This document shows positions 1 through 11,056 of a stretch of 64,000 bases of DNA, one piece after another (the stretch's first letter is position 1; each line of letters opens with the position of its first letter). Under the pieces are notes generated by a model, which was given only the letters and a program-made list of their open reading frames with translations, had not been told where the DNA came from and searched no databases. The DNA comes from Chelonoidis abingdonii. Taxonomy: Eukaryota; Chordata; Testudines; Testudinidae. The DNA lies in the NCBI RefSeq assembly GCF_003597395.2, contig NC_133769.1:50600226-50664225 (forward strand), written 5' to 3'. The translations under genes and the position numbers were made by a program.

Positions 1-470
1 GTTTAGCCCTATGACCTCACTCCTGATCCTGTTTTTTTCATTAGTTGTCCCACGTACTTACTTGGTGTCCCAGACCTGTGGGTCCTCCCCTTCGGCTGGG
101 GGGAGGTCCTTTAGAAGTGGCCGCCCACCCCCGCTGGATGCCAATAGGACCACACTCCTGCACCCCACTGGCCTGGGTCTGTCACAGTAGTTTATATACA
201 GTGTTTTAATTCCTCCCCAATACATAGCAGTGCCACAATACCTTAACAGACTATATCTCAACTTTCCCCCAGAGGAACTCCTTTGACAGGCTCTCCTAGC
301 CTTCTGTTTCTCTCCTTCTCTTTGCCCCTGAGCACTCCTTGCTGTGCCCCTTTACATAGTTTCTCTGTTAATGGGCTAATTGGCTCATTGACTCTAACTC
401 CAATGTGGCCTGGTAATTAGATACACCTCTGCCCACCTCTTCTCCAGGGGAACCTAATTAGCTTTAGTTT
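1..470 (-). mobile_element. 3' LTR copy of a degraded endogenous retrovirus
   Basis: The stretch from about 182 to 455 is a diverged direct copy of 1338-1660: shared runs include gtgttttaattcc, ctcctagccttctgtt, gagcactcctt and cctggtaatt. A purine-rich tract on the minus strand at about 463-493 fits the polypurine tract that precedes a 3' LTR. This makes it the 3' LTR of a minus-strand element. The part left of about 180 does not match the other copy and may be diverged LTR or another repeat. The element may extend beyond the window. Confidence 0.6.
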
Positions 471-1256
471 CTTCCCCCTTGCTCTTTCTCCTTTAATGGA
501 GGTTCTACCAGGCATCTGCCCCTCCTTGCCCTCAGAGTCTTCATCTTGGATCCTATTACAAGGGCAATCCATTTTCCACCCACAAAAATCACATTTGGTG
601 AGTGGGGGTTCTCCCCATAATTCTGTCTCTGCCTGTGGTCATCACACCAAGGGCAGCCTGTTGAGCTGTTCTCTCCCTCCCCCACCCTCCGCCTACACCT
701 TCTTTGGTGGTGGGTGGTCATACTTGCCCCCTAGTTCCTGGGCCTCTGTTTCCATCTACTACTCTTGCCACGCTACGTTTCTTGCAATATTTATCTGTGG
801 ACTGGCCCACCAGATCCAAGATAGCTGCTTTAACCATGTTATAGTCTCTTGCATGCTCATCACCGAGAGCCATATATGCTGCCTGTGCTTCCTCAGTTAA
901 ATAGGCTGGTAGCCAGAAGTCCTACATTGTTCTGGCTCCCATTGCCACCCTTTCAAAAGTAATAAAAAATGCATCAGGATAGTCTGCCTATTCCATCTTA
1001 TCGAGTCCTATCCCCTGTGCCTAGTTTCTCTTTTCCATTGTAGGACTCAGCAGTTTAAACTTTGCAGCAATTGTTGCTGAACCTGGATTTGATCCCATAT
1101 AAATTCCTGCCGGCTTTTTTTCTGCTCTGCCTGCCAGGCAAGCAAGGACTATTTCTCTGTGTGGTGTGATTATTGGAAGGCCTACAGTGTCTTTTACAGC
1201 TCTTCTACAGGTTTCCAGTCCACACAGATACAGGCACAATCCCAGACAAGCCTCCA
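471..1256 (-). pseudogene. Broken gag and leader of an endogenous retrovirus
   Basis: On the minus strand, about 1018 down to 775 gives a degraded Gag capsid C-terminal (SCAN-like) domain. Recognisable pieces are PDAF, EEAQAAY, ARDY and KAAILD, in the order seen in SCAN and retroelement capsid domains. At least two in-frame stops interrupt it. At 1239-1256 (minus) an 18-base stretch differs from the classic tRNA-Pro primer binding site at three positions, all transitions, directly beside the right-hand LTR. No pol or env can fit in the roughly 800 bases between the LTRs, so the element is internally deleted and dead. Confidence 0.6.
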
Positions 1257-1259
1257 GGT

Positions 1260-1703
1260 TGTGACAGGGCAGCATTGTGCACCCCTACCTCTTCCATGAA
1301 CACACTACATTGAGATCTTCTTGCTTGTAAACACCACTGTGTAGTTTATTTACAATGTTTTAATCCCTCCACAAATACTAAGCATTGTCTCCACACTTGC
1401 ACACGGTATCTCAACTTCCTGCCCCAGTCTCCAAAAGGGGAGGAAGGTAAGGTGTTTCTATTCCCCCTACCCCTTTGCCAGGCTTTCCTAGCCTTCTGTT
1501 CCTCTCTTTCTCTTCTCCGCCTGAGCACTCCTTCCTGTAACCTTTTATATAGTTTCCCTGTTAGAGGGGCTAACTGGTTTATTGACTTCCCAATCTGGCC
1601 TGGTAATCTGGTGCACCTCTTCTAATTAGGCCTTCTCCAGGAGAACCTAATCAGTACCAGTGGTGAGCAGAGTGCTGGCTCCGTGCTAGCCCTCAGCACT
1701 CTG
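1260..1703 (-). mobile_element. 5' LTR copy of the degraded endogenous retrovirus
   Basis: This is the second copy of the repeat also seen at about 182-455. On the minus strand it begins TGTAACAG at 1703, fitting the TG start of an LTR, and ends next to the primer-site-like sequence at 1239-1256. Its first 45 or so bases are absent from the other copy, so the two have diverged by deletion as well as substitution. Confidence 0.6.
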
Positions 1704-3714
1704 TTACATAACATTACAAATTATAATGTATTTATCATTACTATGATATTAATACCTGGTTTTGAATATGTATGCATAGGTGTATGAGAATTTTACTGCA
1801 GTTATTTGAACAAATCTCATTTGTTGGACTATTTGTATGTAAGAAGACTATTATTTTATTAATAGTTATTTTCTCCCCATTATTTCACTAAAACAATAAG
1901 ACTAATCCCAATAAGAGCCTGATCCAAAGCCCATTGAAGTGAATGGTAACATTTGGAAGATTTTGGATTAGGCTGTTGGAAGTTATTGATTTAATCTAGT
2001 GTCAGGAGGCCAAATTCTGCATTAATTTACAGTAATGTAATGTCAGAGGAGTCCCTAAATATACACCTGGAGCTGATACAAAATCTACTGTCATAGTTCA
2101 GTTATAGTATGACTGCAACACAGACTTTACAAACTTAAAACTATAATAAATACTACAGTACTCTTTGGTTCACTACTCAGGAATGAAATAAAGGTGCTTA
2201 AGATGGGAATGTGCTTAGCTTTCAAATCCTACATATTAAACGTAGCTTGTTCTTGAGTAATACTCAAATGAATTCCGAACATTCTTTAACATGTATTTGC
2301 ATTGAGAGATCAAATATTTTTAAACGGATTTTCAAAACTGACTTGGGGTGGTGATTTCTAACTATTTTTAGGAGTGTTCAGTGCTCTGAAGTGTTAGTCT
2401 TCCAATAAGGCGCGTTGAAGTTCATAGGTGGTGTTATTTGTATGTGTGCAACATGTGCAATGGTAGATTCATTCTACCACTGGTTATTAGAAGAATTTGC
2501 AGTGAACTGGACTCTCAAGTGGAAAATCTTTAAAATTAAAGAGTTTTCTTCCTCCTAGAGTCATTTTATGTAACACTAGCATGGGACAGATAAGCATTAA
2601 ACAAATCTTTATCAAAGTACTTTAGTCCCAAGCATCTTGCAATGAGGTACATGCCCAACCCTAGGAAAGGTACAGAATAGTTAATTAGGGGCCCAGGAAC
2701 ATAAAGGGGAGGCAAGGGAAATCTAGAGGAGACATCCTGAGGGGAAGAGGTAGAAGAACTGGAAGTGCTTTCCCAGCCCAATCCCATGGTCAAGATGCAA
2801 GAAAGAACTGGGACAATGAAGGTCTACACAGTTTAAAAGAGATATTGTATATTAAGGACAGTTTACTCCCCCCCCTACTAAACAAACTGTCTTTGCTCTT
2901 TTAATCTACTTTTTAAAAAAAATTTAATTTAAAAGCCCCAGCCCTAACTCGTTATACATTTGCCATGGGTGGAGAAACACTGTGCACAGTAGTTGTGTGT
3001 CCCATAAAATGGCAAAACACATTTTTAACACATTTCTTGTTTTCTTTTCAAGTATCGTATCACATTTCACAAAGGAAGGAACAATTCAATGTCATGTACA
3101 GCCAGACATGGTAGAGCTGAATCAAGGCCATTAGAGTTTCTGGTCTATCCTTGTAACTTTGCAAGATTTGCCACAACAGCATGTTCTCCAGTGCTCTGTT
3201 CACTCCTATTTTAAATGCAATCGGGCCTTAACCTCTTTATATTGTTAAAGCATAAACAATCTGAAATACTAATTCTGAGTTCAATGGTATGGTTAAATTT
3301 TCACTGGGGACTAGGTAAAGACCAGCAAAGCTATTTTCCCTTTCAACTTACCTCATATTTGAAGTATAGCTGCAGTAATCTTGTTATTGGAAAATAGGCT
3401 ACAGTACTATTTCAAAATCAGACACCAAGAGCCATATTCTGCCATCACGCAACATACCAAACTCACATTGGCTTCTATCAAAGTTCTGCATGTGGAACAA
3501 TGGCAGGCTTTGATCCTTAACCTTTAATTTTATTTAATACTAGATAATGCAAATTCTGCTTTAGATGCATATATGCAGCTCACACTGAAGAACATGAGAC
3601 ATGAATATGCATCTGATAGAGAATTTTGCTCTTAGCATTTACATATGCTTTTTACCTTTTAAACTTGTAACATATTGTGATTTTTTCCCCTATTTTTTCC
3701 TTTATTTCCTTAAG
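1704..3714. other. Upstream TFEC intron sequence
   Basis: No exon fitting the TFEC N-terminal half was found here. About 1915-1980 and 2005-2085 hold weak remnants of the palindromic reptile repeats whose centre reads like ccattgaagtgaatgg. A similar remnant lies near 3425-3490. The rest is unremarkable AT-rich DNA. Confidence 0.6.
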
Positions 3715-3829
3715 CTGTCCAGTAGCATTTTGGATATATACAACAGGGACCAAGGATTGTCACCTGCTAATATGGGTCTTACAAATGCTTCCTGCCCATC
3801 TTCTCTACCAGTAAAAAGGGAAATCACAG
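3715..3829 (+). CDS. TFEC: TFEC coding exon A (linker before the basic region)
   Basis: This is the first TFEC exon visible in the window. It encodes 38 residues plus one base of the next codon, including the stretches SSSILDIY and [14 protein letters not shown], which match the family segment just ahead of the basic region in TFEC. The acceptor is a pyrimidine tract ending in ttaag at 3714, and the donor is ACAG|gtaata. It enters in phase 0 and leaves with one base, which the next exon completes as Glu. The exon or exons upstream, coding roughly the first 90 residues of a protein near 347 residues in human, are not found between 1 and 3714 and must lie outside the window. MITF-family proteins bind E-box and M-box DNA in the nucleus as dimers; TFEC is best known from macrophages and osteoclast-lineage cells. 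The identity is from recognised protein similarity, not a search. Confidence 0.93.
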
Positions 3830-4729
3830 GTAATATAGCTCTGGGATTTTGGCATGTAATAATTTAGGAGGCAGTGATGTTTGTTTTAAAACCTTACCAA
3901 TAAAATATTTGTGAAATACATAGTATTTTTTGCTTAAGAGTTTGCAAAGTGTATGTATGCTCTTCCCTTTAAGGAGTTGAGCAAAGAGCAAGGGAAATGT
4001 TTACATTGTGTCCTGTACTTTAGCAACTCAGAAACAATGTGTACTTGGTCATCTTTATGAACATTATGCTTCTAATAAACCTAATTATTTTAGGAAACAT
4101 AGAGGATTCTTCCACATTTTGGCTCCTAATCAATAGCATAAATAAATTACTGACCATTAAATTTGTTCCAGGATTGAACAAATGGCTCTTTTAAAAGCTT
4201 ACAATAAGTCTATTCAAGGAGAATCTATATTAATGAATTAAGAACTTTAAAAGTTACATTCAGTTAATCCAAAGAATGCTAACAACCATGTACAGTTTAT
4301 TAGCGTCACTCAAAAGAAACAATGAGTTTGTTCAATATGAATATCTTAGAAATCTGATTAACTCTTGCATTATGGGATATACAAATGCAGATTCACATTA
4401 GTTTATTGTAAAGGACAGGGGCAGGGGTTCCTCCCACTGTAAAGTACAGCAAATTGGAGAAAAAAGTACTAAGTGTAATGTTCTTTCTTAGCACTTCTAA
4501 TTTTTTAAATTAAAATGCATGTTCAATAAAGTCTTAAGAAACCTGTCAGATGCACTGGAAAATGCAGTACTGGTCAAATTCACAGTCTTCTTTAGTAATG
4601 TGGCAATTGATAAACATGCTAAAGTTGTTGCCTAAAAACTTTTTCTTAATGCAAAGAAGACCTGTAGCAGGGAGAAAGTAATAGAACTATGACCCAAGGA
4701 CTATTTTAATAAATGTTACTTTCTGTCAG
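3830..4729 (+). other. TFEC intron A-B
   Basis: This is a 900-base AT-rich intron between canonical gt and ag. I see no recognisable repeat or RNA gene. Confidence 0.85.
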
Positions 4730-4786
4730 AAGCAGATAAACGAGCAATGGCAAAGGAGAGGCAAAAAAAGGACAACCACAACCTCA
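4730..4786 (+). CDS. TFEC: TFEC coding exon B (start of basic region)
   Basis: This is a 57-base exon, a size typical for this position in the MITF/TFE family. It completes the split Glu codon and reads EADKRAMAKERQKKDNHNL, then gives the first base of the next Ile codon. KERQKKDNHN is the family signature at the N-terminal edge of the DNA-binding basic region. The His in NHN is one of the three residues (His, Glu, Arg) that bHLH-zip proteins of this class use to read CACGTG. The acceptor is ctgtcag at 4729 and the donor is CTCA|gtgagt. The phase agrees with both flanking exons. Confidence 0.95.
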
Positions 4787-5074
4787 GTGAGTATATGTTC
4801 TACTTCTGTATCATTATATGGTGTGTACAGAGAGAACAGAAATGGCGTGTGCCAGTTATCAGCTAACTGCTGTTGTCCAAGACTAACAGAAAGAATCTGT
4901 TTCTGGAGGGAAGACACAAAAGAACTCCACAAATACATTGCTTTCTTCCCTGAGATGATAAAATAATACTATGCACTTGTTTAACATTTTTAACCTTTGA
5001 CATACTTCACATATTTTCATGAATTAATTCTTACATCATATACTTATAAATTATATTATAGTAGTGATTCACAG

Positions 5075-5310
5075 TGGCAACCAAGACTGGGGCTCCATTT
5101 TTCTAGGCGCTGTACAAATAAATAGCAAGAGATAGTCCCGGCCCCAAAGAACCTACAATCCAAACAAAGACGGGCACAGGGTGGGAGGGGACACAGAGAT
5201 AAAGTGACTTGCCTAAGGTCACACAGTGAGCTGGTGGCAAAGCTGGAATGAGAAACATGGTCTGCCGACTCCCAGTATGATACACTGTTCACTAGACCAT
5301 ACTGCTTGCC
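5075..5310 (+). repeat. CORE-SINE / MIR-like element
   Basis: It contains the conserved MIR-type core (gtgacttgcctaaggtcaca, then gagctggtggcaaagctgg) preceded by ggcgctgtacaaataaata and agagatagtcccggccccaa. That arrangement occurs in many amniote SINE copies. The same left part is seen inverted at 23861-23990. Family name not assigned. Confidence 0.7.
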
Positions 5311-5327
5311 TTACTTCTGTGAATTAC

Positions 5328-5450
5328 GTATGTATTATTATCCCCATTTTACAGAATAGAAAACTGAGACTCAACTATTCAATAACTTCCCAATTCTGTG
5401 GTCAGCATCAGACTAGGATTAGATCTCAGGAGTTCTTATCTCTCCATCTG
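5328..5450 (+). repeat. Second MIR-like core fragment
   Basis: attattatccccattttaca followed by gaaaactgagac is the MIR core sequence just upstream of the segment seen in the preceding copy. This is an older, separate fragment lying directly beside the first, in the same orientation. Confidence 0.6.
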
Positions 5451-6595
5451 CCCAGATAAATTTTGACGTAGGTTAAGCAAGATACTTCCTGGCGTGGTAC
5501 TGGCAGTGTAGTATCACCCACCAACATATGCAAGCTACTCTTCACTTGCTCTAGAGTATTTTGTGCTCACTTAGCCTCCCCCGTCCAGAAGGTATCCTTG
5601 TTTCCACCCAGATGTTTGTGGATGGGGCCTTTTGGTTACAAACACACCCTGGAAATCTTTCTGATGGCAGCTGTGGCATCCTTTTTGAAGCCCTGCAGCA
5701 GCCACTGCCTGTTTCAGATGATTGGCCAGAAATGAAGAGTTCCTTCTGAAGGAGGAAAAGACACAGGTAGGAAACTCCAGGTGTTGCTGAGTTGTTTGGA
5801 TTAATGAGAAGGAGGAAAGAGAGGAGCAAGCATGCATTAGGGGTGCCAGATCTTGTCTTTGCTTAGTTTGCTCCCTCTGACTGCTAGACCATAATCACCA
5901 CATGCAAATTAGCTAATTAGGCATCTCAGTGGATGAGAAGGGTGCATTTAATTGTACACAGTATTGGAGGCTGGGTTGAAGCCTATCTATATGTCATGAC
6001 TACAATATTCAGCCATGGGGCATGTTTCACATTGCTTTGGTTCTGTGTGTACACTTTAGAGCTCAGACTCTCTCTAGAGACTAAACCTACTATCTGTTTG
6101 CTTGTACATATTAAGGCATTGAATATAAAGGTTTTGCTGGTGTGATTTAAAAAATAACCCTTTAAAGTAAGTTCTTTTATAAGGATCGTATTTTTTAGAG
6201 ATGGTCTGAAGAGGATTTGAACTACATTAGCATTCAGATACCAATTATCTGAATAATTAAAGGGGCAATTAAAGTTCACTTTTTGTAGTTATGATCAAAA
6301 TTTTGCAAGTACATCTGAAGAGTAAGTGGAAAAATAAGCTCCATACATTTCTGGAACCAAAATCATGGAGATAGGTTTGGATCTAAGAAATCAACTTTAA
6401 CCTATATGAAACTGTAAGATTTTGGATGGGTCCCTATGGTTTTTAACTTTTTGTTTTTAAAATAAATGTTGACGCTTGTTAGGTGTTTCATGCTACACCA
6501 GATCAACAGTCACATCTTAGTAGGTGCCATAATGGAAAGTGTAGTGGTTGATAGCTTTATGCACCGTTTTGTTTAGTTATCTCAAAAATAAATTC

Positions 6596-6601
6596 CACGT
6601 G
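6596..6601. promoter_or_regulatory. CACGTG E-box in TFEC intron
   Basis: A palindromic CACGTG, the core site bound by MITF/TFE proteins, sits in the intron between exons B and C, outside recognised repeats. The flanks (ttc and ttc) are not the full CLEAR or M-box consensus. One hexamer by itself is weak evidence of function. Confidence 0.2.
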
Positions 6602-6923
6602 TTCACTTTGGAACAAAATGCTCTATCTCCTTGTCCTTATAACACAGCCATGCTGATGATATAACTGGTTTCCCCAGTAATGCACACTCCCATTGGCAAC
6701 ACATAAAATGGAGAATACACCCTTTCCTGGGTAAAAATATTAACCAGTAGACTAGACATCCTATTTATGTCTGTCTTCTTATTGTTTCAAAAGAATTAAT
6801 AGGGTGTGGGAGTGTAAGTTGCCTGATGCTTTGACCCAGATACTTGGCTTAAGTGGTCAGGTGCATTTTCAGAGTCTCATCTTTTAGAAGGTGGCAGGCA
6901 TCCCCAGAACCGTACCGTTGGCT

Positions 6924-7165
6924 TGTTTACACAGTGCTTTATTCAGGAGTGTTTTCTAAAGCTCAATAAGGTATTGCTCATTAATTACCCCACATAGACC
7001 CTGCTAGTGCACTTTAATGTAGTGTTGTTTGAAACAATAGTACATTAAAGTGCATTAGGGTAACTTTAGTACTCACCACTAGGGTGTCCATGGACCAATT
7101 AATGTGCAACATGGTGTGCTTTAGAAATTATACTCCCATAGATTACATTACCCCATTGGGTAAAC
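6924..7165. repeat. Palindromic non-autonomous DNA element
   Basis: This is a long inverted repeat. The arms tgcactttaatgta (7008-7021) and tacattaaagtgca (7041-7054) are perfect complements, the loop itself is palindromic (ttgttt/aaacaa), and pairing continues outward to gtttac ends near 6924 and 7165. This is the form of a foldback-type MITE. Exact ends and target duplication are not resolved. Confidence 0.6.
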
Positions 7166-8462
7166 ACATCTTCATTGCATAGGTAACTGGAGGAAAGTGG
7201 TTTGGAAAGCAAGGGTGGATTCCCTAGATTGGTGAGAAGGGGAGGGAGGGAAAGAAGAAGGAGAAAGGGTGACAAGACTATTGATTGAGGGAGACTCTCA
7301 TATATCTTGCTGGACAGCAATGCTATGAGGATGAAAGGACCTGAGTAGTCAGAGAGAGAGGAGAGCTTTTAAGGGATCAAAGCTGTTTATTTCTCTTTTT
7401 TTTTCCTCTGTAACTAAACTGAGAATGTCTTATCTAGCTCATCTTATAAGTAGTGCAAATCTAGATATTTTAAGCAAACTCCTTATTTTGTTTTCATTTC
7501 ATCTTCTCTTTGTTTCTAATAAACCTTGGTTTAAGATTGCAGTTGTGTGGGTAAGTTTTATAGACATAACTAAAGAGAGGTGTCGAAGGGTAAAAACTTT
7601 CTGGAATGCAGCCTTTACTCCATCTCTATGGAGGGGCATGGTCAGAGATGTCCTCTCTCAGCGATTCACATGGCTATCAGTCTGCAGCAGGTGAACACAA
7701 AGGTAGAAGCTGAAGCACTTACCAGGAAACAAGAGTTGGCTGGGCTGTTGGTCACAATCCATAAAGGGAGTTTTTGACTGATTAAGGACTGTGGGATCCC
7801 ATAATGTTCCTATTGAAGTCAATGGCAAAATCTATGGCTCTCAGTATCGAGTCCTACACAGGAAGAATTTGGGAAATGAGAAGTTAAGCATGACCTTATA
7901 AGCAATACGAGCCCAATTCATTCCTAGAATTGTGGGCCCACAGTGGAGGCAAGTGCACCAGCTACTGTGAGGACCAGAAATGGCCATTACAGGCAGGAGA
8001 ATGGATGTGGAGAGGGGACAATCACAGGCACCTAGTACATGTGATACTGGGGCTTCTATGGAACCCCAGCCATAGTAAATGGTGGCAACCTTAACCCCAT
8101 CTGCCCCGACCTTAACCCCTCTCCTGCAGGGAGAGCTGTCCCTGTGGGTTGAGGGATAAGAATTTGCTTCCTCCTGAACCACAATGGTAAGTCAGTTACA
8201 TTAAAAATCAAAGCAAACCTACATTACTAAGACCCTAAGACAAGTATGCAAAAGGATGTTGAGCTATATAGGTTTTGAATTTGACTTGGTAACTTATTAT
8301 TCTAAGCTAATTTCAGAATTAATTCTATCATTGTAAATCAGAATGTATTGCACTGGTCCTTATATTGGTCTGCCTGTTTTTAACTAATTAAAATGTTTCA
8401 TTAGGCCTTTTCCAAAGAATGTTTCATAACGAAAATAGTAAATTGTTCTTTTTTTTAAACAG

Positions 8463-8538
8463 TTGAAAGAAGAAGAAGGTATAATATTAATTACCGAATC
8501 AAGGAGCTTGGCACGCTTATTCCAAAATCTAATGATCC
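8463..8538 (+). CDS. TFEC: TFEC coding exon C (basic region, helix 1, loop)
   Basis: This 76-base exon encodes the core of the DNA-binding basic region (IERRRRYNINYRIKE), then helix 1 and the loop (LGTLIPKSNDP). The Glu and last Arg of ERRRR complete the E-box reading triad begun in the previous exon. The Tyr in NINYRIKE, where MITF has Asp, is a TFEC-type residue as I remember the family. The acceptor is taaacag at 8462 and the donor is GATCC|gtgagt. The exon leaves in phase 2, and the next exon supplies the last base of the Pro codon. No stops or frameshifts are seen. Confidence 0.96.
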
Positions 8539-8589
8539 GTGAGTTCAACAGTCATTTCTATAATAATGTCTATAGTATAAATATAGAGG

Positions 8590-8960
8590 GGAAGGAGCAA
8601 TAAGATAACCATGAAAATGGCTAATGAGATACAGAGACTTTCACTTCTAGGTTACTAGTTCAAATCCAGCCCAGCTGGTCAGATAGGTAGCAAAAATCAT
8701 TAACCTCTGATGGCTGTAATGATAAGAGTTGGTGGCCTTATCATTGCATTTCCTCAGAGAGAAGTCTCCACACCACAAAAACTACCATTACATCTGAGAA
8801 TAATTGCTATGCCTGTTTGGAGTCTCACCAGAGAGGCCATGGATAGAATGATAATGGAGAATGAACTACCTTCTGATCCCTAGAACTGGTCCCTTTAATA
8901 GGATGAAGCAGCATGTGCACTGCTGCTGCCTGCTCTTTAGATAAACAGAATACTTTAGTC
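8590..8960. repeat. Probable interspersed repeat with tRNA-like B box
   Basis: The stretch holds agttcaaatcc at 8657-8667, close to the pol III B-box consensus, followed by text that looks to me like a reptile repeat (gagttggtggcctta and onward). No clear A box or tail was found, so the class is unsure. Confidence 0.3.
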
Positions 8961-10410
8961 TCTAAGGCTCTTGATTTGGCACCTTTCATAAAAACGACAT
9001 TCACTGAAAAAAGAAGCTGAAAGGCAAGGGAAAATCAGGTACTTTGAATTGATACAAAAATGGCTATAATTTTTAAACCAATGTATAAATAAATGTACAG
9101 TAACTCAAATTTTATGCTGCTAAACCCTCTGCATTCTCTTAATGTGTATATTTTCATCATCCCTTTTAATTTATTTGTAAGAAAATATTTTGTGTTGTCA
9201 ACAGTTCTGTTTAATAGATAGTATCTAAAGATTAACTTTTGGAAAGTCTTTGCAATTAGCATGGCCTATTAAAAGAGTCGACTGTAACACTTTTAACACA
9301 GAAACTTTCAAAACTCTGCAATAAACAAAATGGGAGGAGGGAAGACACAGTATAGTAAAGCCTCTTACAGGATTAGCAAGAACAATTCAGTAAGTTATTT
9401 AAAGCCTAGACTTTTAGCTTTGGATTTTTCATGTCATTCAGTGAAGCCTAAAGAGTATGCACCAGTATGATTGTGACTTGGATATAATTGGTTATACAAA
9501 TATTGTGGGTTTCATTTGTTCATCAGTTGCGGCTTTGTGATGCTCAGAATAACATTTTCTGTTGACATGTCAGCTTTTTTTCCTCAGGGCTAAAAAGTTC
9601 TTTTTATTGAATTAAGGATTTTTATAATAATATAAAGCTGTGTGAGACTTACATAAGTATAAGCGTGGCATGACAAGCCACTTTGAATGAAATCACCAGT
9701 GAGAAAGTTAACACAGTCACAGCCCTTTTTAGGGAATGACATTTTCACAAGCTCAACTTGTTCTCTGGCATCAACCCAAAATGGGTAAAATGGGCATGTT
9801 GTTGTTGATGCTACTAATACAATGATGAGTGTACCAATTCAAATAAAGTAACACCACCCATAAGCCCCCAAAGAAGATTTTGTTCACATCAGATGTCCTG
9901 TATAGACACCATGGTAACATTGGTTTTAATTTTAGTGTTATATCGGACAGTACTTTAGAGCATTTAAATAAAGAATTGTGAGGAAAGATTACTCTGAGAA
10001 ACAGTGGATGGCACTGTTGGTTTGCAGCTATGAAGTGCTAATGGAAGCAAGTCTTGAACTGTGATTAGAAATGGGCGACAGCTGCAAACTCCAGATATGA
10101 ATCAATATTTTTCAAAAGTATGAAGGGTGTTTGGGATGAATATTTTGGTTTGGATTCAAGTCTTGTTTTGATATTTCGTATCAAATTATACTGCTCTCCT
10201 GTTAAAACACATACATTGGCCTTAAATCTGTTGTGGTGCTTCCACGAGCACATGATGGATTTAAACTCACGTCACTCAGTGAAGCCTAAAGAGTATGCAC
10301 TGGTATTTTGGTGATGTCGCTTTATAGTTTTTTGGGAAAAAATAATGAACATGTCACATTTTTGTTTCTTTCTGGTTGAACTACGTGACAGTCACAAAGT
10401 GACCAATGAA

Positions 10411-10551
10411 TTTGGGTGCCTCAATTTTTAAGTTCACAAGTTGAGGCACTTTGAAAGGGCCTGATTTTCAGAGGGCATGTGCTCAGTACTTTCTGAAAAT
10501 CAGGCCTCTTTAAAGTGTCCCAACTTAGTTGAGCATCCCAAAATTGAGGCA
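10411..10551. repeat. Palindromic DNA element with about 60-base arms
   Basis: The left arm runs from tgggtgcctcaattttt to gggcctgattttcag, and the right arm from ctgaaaatcaggcc to aaaattgaggcatcca. The right arm is an imperfect reverse complement of the left. The inner 15-16 bases pair almost perfectly around a short spacer. This is a foldback MITE-type repeat common in reptile genomes. Confidence 0.65.
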
Positions 10552-11056
10552 TCCACAATCACTTTTGAAAATGTAGCAACTATAATATATCATGTATATA
10601 AATATAGGCCATAATCTAACTTTACTATTTCTGGTCGGATTAAAATGCTTCAATGAATTAATGTATACGAAGTTCCCTTTATTTGTAATCACAAATTATC
10701 CTGTGCCTTGAGCCCATCACATCTATCAATTACTGCTTCCTGGCATGGTACGTCACCAACTCCCTACACCTTCTATTGAGGCTCTTGTTCTGCCTACCAT
10801 CCACCTTCCTCTTCTCCCAGTCAGCCCTCTTTCTTTAAAACACACTGCTTTATACTATCACTCTGTAACTTTCCTCATATTCAATATTATCATCATATTT
10901 ACTGATTTTAAAAGATGTTCCTGACATTGAGGACTTGATTGCAAGGGGAAAAGCTTGGATGATAGTTGGACTAATAACTGTGAAGCAAATCATCCTTAGC
11001 ACTGGAAGAACAATGCCACTGCAAGTGAGGCAGAGTGATTAGCATGCCTATCCTGC

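Larger units (their letters stand above)
4787..8462 (+). other. TFEC intron B-C
   Basis: This 3.7-kb intron carries two MIR-like copies (5075-5450) and a palindromic DNA element (about 6924-7165). A short remnant of a palindromic repeat with attgaagtcaatggcaaaa lies near 7810-7835. The remaining stretches (5461-6920 and 7166-8462) show nothing I can name apart from the CACGTG E-box at 6596-6601. A 113-codon minus-strand frame at 7841-8182 has no recognisable domain. Confidence 0.7.

Noticed and set aside
1..3714. Search for TFEC N-terminal exons
   Set aside because: No frame resembling the acidic activation region or upstream exon was found; the exons are assumed to be outside the window.
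8657..8667. Possible tRNA gene from a B-box-like word
   Set aside because: No A box at the right distance and no cloverleaf; better explained as repeat DNA.
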